In this document: piece after piece, positions 57,488-64,000 of the stretch
How the letters are laid out: every line of letters starts with the position of its first letter
How positions within the stretch are numbered: the first letter of the stretch is position 1
Assembly: GCA_024123915.1 (NCBI GenBank)
Contig: CP099650.1
Span: forward strand, 5,828,001 to 5,892,000
Source of the DNA: Oxalobacteraceae bacterium OTU3CAMAD1
GTDB lineage: Bacteria; Pseudomonadota; Gammaproteobacteria; Burkholderiales; Burkholderiaceae_D
DNA: 64,000 bases
Direction: 5' to 3'
The notes under the pieces: model-generated
Seen by the model: the letters and a program-made list of their open reading frames with translations, nothing else
The model's database searches: none
Told to the model about the DNA's origin: nothing
Made by a program: the position numbers and the translations under genes

Positions 57488-58324
57488 ATGTTCGAACAAC
57501 TCCATCAATATTTGCCGCTGGGAGACGCGGTCAACGGGGTCGTCCGAATGCTGATCGATCACAACGGCGGCCTGTTCGACAGCGCCGGGCGCGTCATCGA
57601 AGGTTTGGCCGGTGTTATTGAAAATGTGCTGCAACTGGCGCCAGCGTGGGTGGTGATTACCTTTGCCGTGTTCGTTGGCTGGCGTCGCCTCTCGTGGCGC
57701 TTCGCGGTGTTTGCAGGATTGTCCTTGTTGCTGATCGCGGTGCTGGGCTATTGGCCGCAGATGATCGTCACCTTGGGACTGACCTTGTCGGCCACGTTGA
57801 TCAGCCTGGCGTTGGGCGTACCGCTTGGAATTTTAGCGGCCAGGAACCGGCATGTGCACGCGGTGCTACGCCCGGTGCTGGATTTCATGCAGACCATGCC
57901 GGCCTTTGTTTATCTGATCCCGGCGGTGATGCTGTTCGGCCTCGGCCGCGTTCCGGGCATCATCGCTACCGTGATTTTCGCGATGCCGCCGGCGGTGCGG
58001 CTGACGACCATCGGGATTTTGCAGGTGGATAAGGAGCAGCTGGAAGCCGGGCAGGCGTTTGGCGCCAGCGGGTGGCAGTTGCTGTTCAAGGTGCAGTTGC
58101 CGCTGGCTTTGCCGGCGCTGATGGGCGGCATCAATCAGACCATCATGATGGCCTTGTCGATGGTGATCGTCACGTCGATGGTCGGCGCCGGCGGATTGGG
58201 TGGAGAGGTATTAAGCAGCATCCAGCAACTGGACGTGGGATTGGGTTTTGAAAGCGGCTTATGCGTGGTGTTGTTGGCCATCATATTGGACCGCATCACA
58301 CAGAGTTTTGGCGAACGGTCATGA
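57488..58324 (+). CDS. choW: Choline ABC transporter permease
   Basis: A 278-residue inner-membrane permease of the ProW/OpuAB type with about six helices. After an amphipathic start come WVVITFAVFVGWRRLSWRFA, LGLTLSATLISLALGVPLGI, DFMQTMPAFVYLIPAVMLFG and the cytoplasmic coupling segment EAGQAFGASGWQLLFKVQLP, then GINQTIMMALSMVIVTSMVG. All agree with choline/betaine permeases. It ends the operon; a family B repeat and a terminator follow. Confidence 0.93.
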   Translation: MFEQLHQYLPLGDAVNGVVRMLIDHNGGLFDSAGRVIEGLAGVIENVLQLAPAWVVITFAVFVGWRRLSWRFAVFAGLSLLLIAVLGYWPQMIVTLGLTLSATLISLALGVPLGILAARNRHVHAVLRPVLDFMQTMPAFVYLIPAVMLFGLGRVPGIIATVIFAMPPAVRLTTIGILQVDKEQLEAGQAFGASGWQLLFKVQLPLALPALMGGINQTIMMALSMVIVTSMVGAGGLGGEVLSSIQQLDVGLGFESGLCVVLLAIILDRITQSFGERS

Positions 58325-58353
58325 AGAACCACGGCGCTTGATGTACTGCGGAA

Positions 58354-58453
58354 AGACGTAGGGCGGATTAGGCGGGACGCCGTAATCGGCCATCTATGAG
58401 CCGGTGGCAGCGCTGACATGGCCGATTACGCTTCGCTAATCCGCCCTACGTGT
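58354..58453. repeat. Family B palindromic repeat, copy 4
   Basis: Begins AGACGTAGGGCGGATTAGG and ends TAATCCGCCCTACGTGT, orientation as copies 2 and 3. It lies 30 bp after choW and before the rRNA operon 2 terminator. Confidence 0.88.
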
Positions 58454-58485
58454 CTCCACAGTATCATTGAGGTTTCGTCCGAACG

Positions 58486-58523
58486 AAAAAAAGCCCCGAC
58501 CAGATCACTGGAAGGGGCTTTTT
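58486..58523. terminator. Terminator of rRNA operon 2 and of the choline operon (bidirectional)
   Basis: The stem AAAAAGCCCC / GGGGCTTTTT with a 16-nt loop serves choW transcripts on the plus strand and rRNA operon 2 on the minus strand. It is unrelated in sequence to the terminator of operon 1. Confidence 0.88.
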
Positions 58524-58533
58524 AATATAACTA

Positions 58534-58648
58534 GCCTGACGATAACCTACTTTCACACTGGTTGCAGCACTATCATCGGCGCAGAGTTGTTTCACGGTCC
58601 TGTTCGGGATGGGAAGGGGTGGGACCAACTTGCTATGGTCATCAGGCA
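58534..58648 (-). rRNA. rrf: 5S ribosomal RNA, operon 2
   Basis: 115 nt, the same sequence as operon 1, starting TGCCTGATGACCATAGCAAG on the minus strand. The spacer to 23S differs from operon 1 in a block just upstream. Confidence 0.96.
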
Positions 58649-58774
58649 TTGACTTGTACGAGCCGCGTTCTTGTGAACGTTGCTCAGAATCTGGAGAAGT
58701 AAGTAAATGGGGTAATGAAGTTGTGTATCAACGAACGTTTCAACGCACTTCTTATTCAACCATAACCTGCTAAG

Positions 58775-61659
<2,885 letters not shown>

Positions 61660-61813
61660 GTTAGCCCCTGCGCCGCTGACCGCGCGTCTACAAGGAGCGT
61701 TTATAGGAATAAGAAGTACTACGTTGTTGCGTTTGTTGATACATACAATCATTACCCATCGCACCCACCTGTCGGTGTTTGCGATCAATAAAAATTTACT
61801 TACTTCTTCCAGA

Positions 61814-61825
61814 TTGTTAAAGAAC
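61814..61825 (-). promoter_or_regulatory. boxA antitermination site in the 16S-23S spacer, operon 2
   Basis: The minus strand reads GTTCTTTAACAA, identical to operon 1. Confidence 0.75.
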
Positions 61826-61884
61826 GTACAGCACTTGATCTCTAAAAGATCAAATCTAAAGGCTTACCCTTACATTTGAACTCT

Positions 61885-61960
61885 TGGTGGAGGATGACGG
61901 GATCGAACCGACGACCCCCTGCTTGCAAAGCAGGTGCTCTCCCAGCTGAGCTAATCCCCC
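61885..61960 (-). tRNA. tRNA-Ala (TGC), operon 2
   Basis: 76 nt including CCA, identical to the operon 1 copy; anticodon TGC in CTTTGCAAG. Confidence 0.97.
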
Positions 61961-61984
61961 TGAGATTTACTACTAGGGTAAAAC

Positions 61985-62061
61985 TGGTAGGGCTGGTTGG
62001 ACTCGAACCAACGACCCCCGCGTTATCAACACGGTGCTCTAACCAGCTGAGCTACAGCCCC
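61985..62061 (-). tRNA. tRNA-Ile (GAT), operon 2
   Basis: 77 nt including CCA, identical to the operon 1 copy; anticodon GAT in TTGATAAC. Confidence 0.97.
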
Positions 62062-62136
62062 AAATGCTGTTCTTTGAATTTACAGTCGATAAGTGTGAAC
62101 GCTTGATGAGTGAGTTATTGCTAACTCGTGCGACTC

Positions 62137-63668
<1,532 letters not shown>

Positions 63669-64000
63669 AATCTCTGTTACTTTTGCCGTTTTACCGGCAC
63701 TCTTATTACTAAGAGGTCGCTCACTCAAAATACTGACAGGCCACTACTTTCGTAGCGCCTATTTCATTACTTCTTGTGAACATTTGATATTTTAAGTATC
63801 GCGAAACTCGGTTGCCCTTGTTCCGCGTGCACTTTCATCAAACGTCCACACTTATCGACTGTTAATTTTTAAAGAACTTTGTTTGGTGCTGCTTGCACGC
63901 TTGACAAATCGTTTTGTTCGTCAGCGCAGAAGAAAGAGTATGAAGCGTTTCGCTTATTTCGTCAACCCCTCAAACCACTTCTTCTTTCGCTCGTTTCACT
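63669..64000 (-). promoter_or_regulatory. Promoter and leader of rRNA operon 2
   Basis: On the minus strand the promoter is TTGACG (63960-63965), 17 bp, CATACT (63937-63942), the same hexamers as operon 1 with a different spacer. The leader hairpin at 63800-63827 differs from its operon 1 counterpart by changes that keep pairing. No gene is seen to the window end. Confidence 0.75.

Overview
The window looks like a chromosomal segment of a high-GC betaproteobacterium, most likely Oxalobacteraceae (Massilia/Duganella/Janthinobacterium-like). That placement is an inference from gene content, the paired argF-argG genes, the 16S-Ile-Ala-23S-5S rRNA operons and overall codon use; no database search was possible.

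Layout. 1-6.1 kb: a truncated FadL-type porin, an RND efflux pump (adaptor then pump, minus strand) and a DUF212 membrane protein. 6.2-23.5 kb: mostly housekeeping and small conserved genes: DUF475/TerC-like protein, a very long Ala/Glu coiled-coil protein, SrkA kinase, UPF0149/SEC-C protein, MntH, a lipoprotein hydrolase, DUF1176 protein, oligoribonuclease, then an overlapping M48 protease-PhhB-RsgA operon and a large TPR-GAF histidine kinase. 22.5-24.8 kb: argF-argG. 24.9-35.5 kb: a complete Wsp surface-sensing/c-di-GMP operon, unusual in carrying two tandem wspA receptors whose signalling halves are nearly identical while their sensor halves differ. 35.5-41.0 kb: ppnP, murB, yajQ, a nitronate monooxygenase, a DHH phosphoesterase and a trehalose-phosphatase homologue whose nucleophilic Asp is replaced by Thr.

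41.2-46.3 kb and 58.5-63.7 kb are two rRNA operons in the same (minus) orientation, about 17.35 kb apart. They bracket about 12 kb with a TetR/MFS pair, a decayed SDR gene, an AraC regulator, a small outer-membrane barrel and a choline-O-sulfate cluster: LysR regulator, betC sulfatase, choX, a TonB-dependent receptor, choV, choW. The receptor sits inside the choline transport operon and suggests a dedicated outer-membrane route for choline-O-sulfate or choline.

Between genes there are three families of interspersed palindromic repeats: A, centred on GTCGTACCCC/GGGGTACGAC, five copies; B, about 100 bp, starting ACACGTAGGGCGGATTA, four copies; C, GTGTCCGAATGTCGGAC, three copies in one cluster. 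One family B copy supplies the stop codon and last residues of a hydrolase gene. No CRISPR array, prophage, transposase or integrase was seen.
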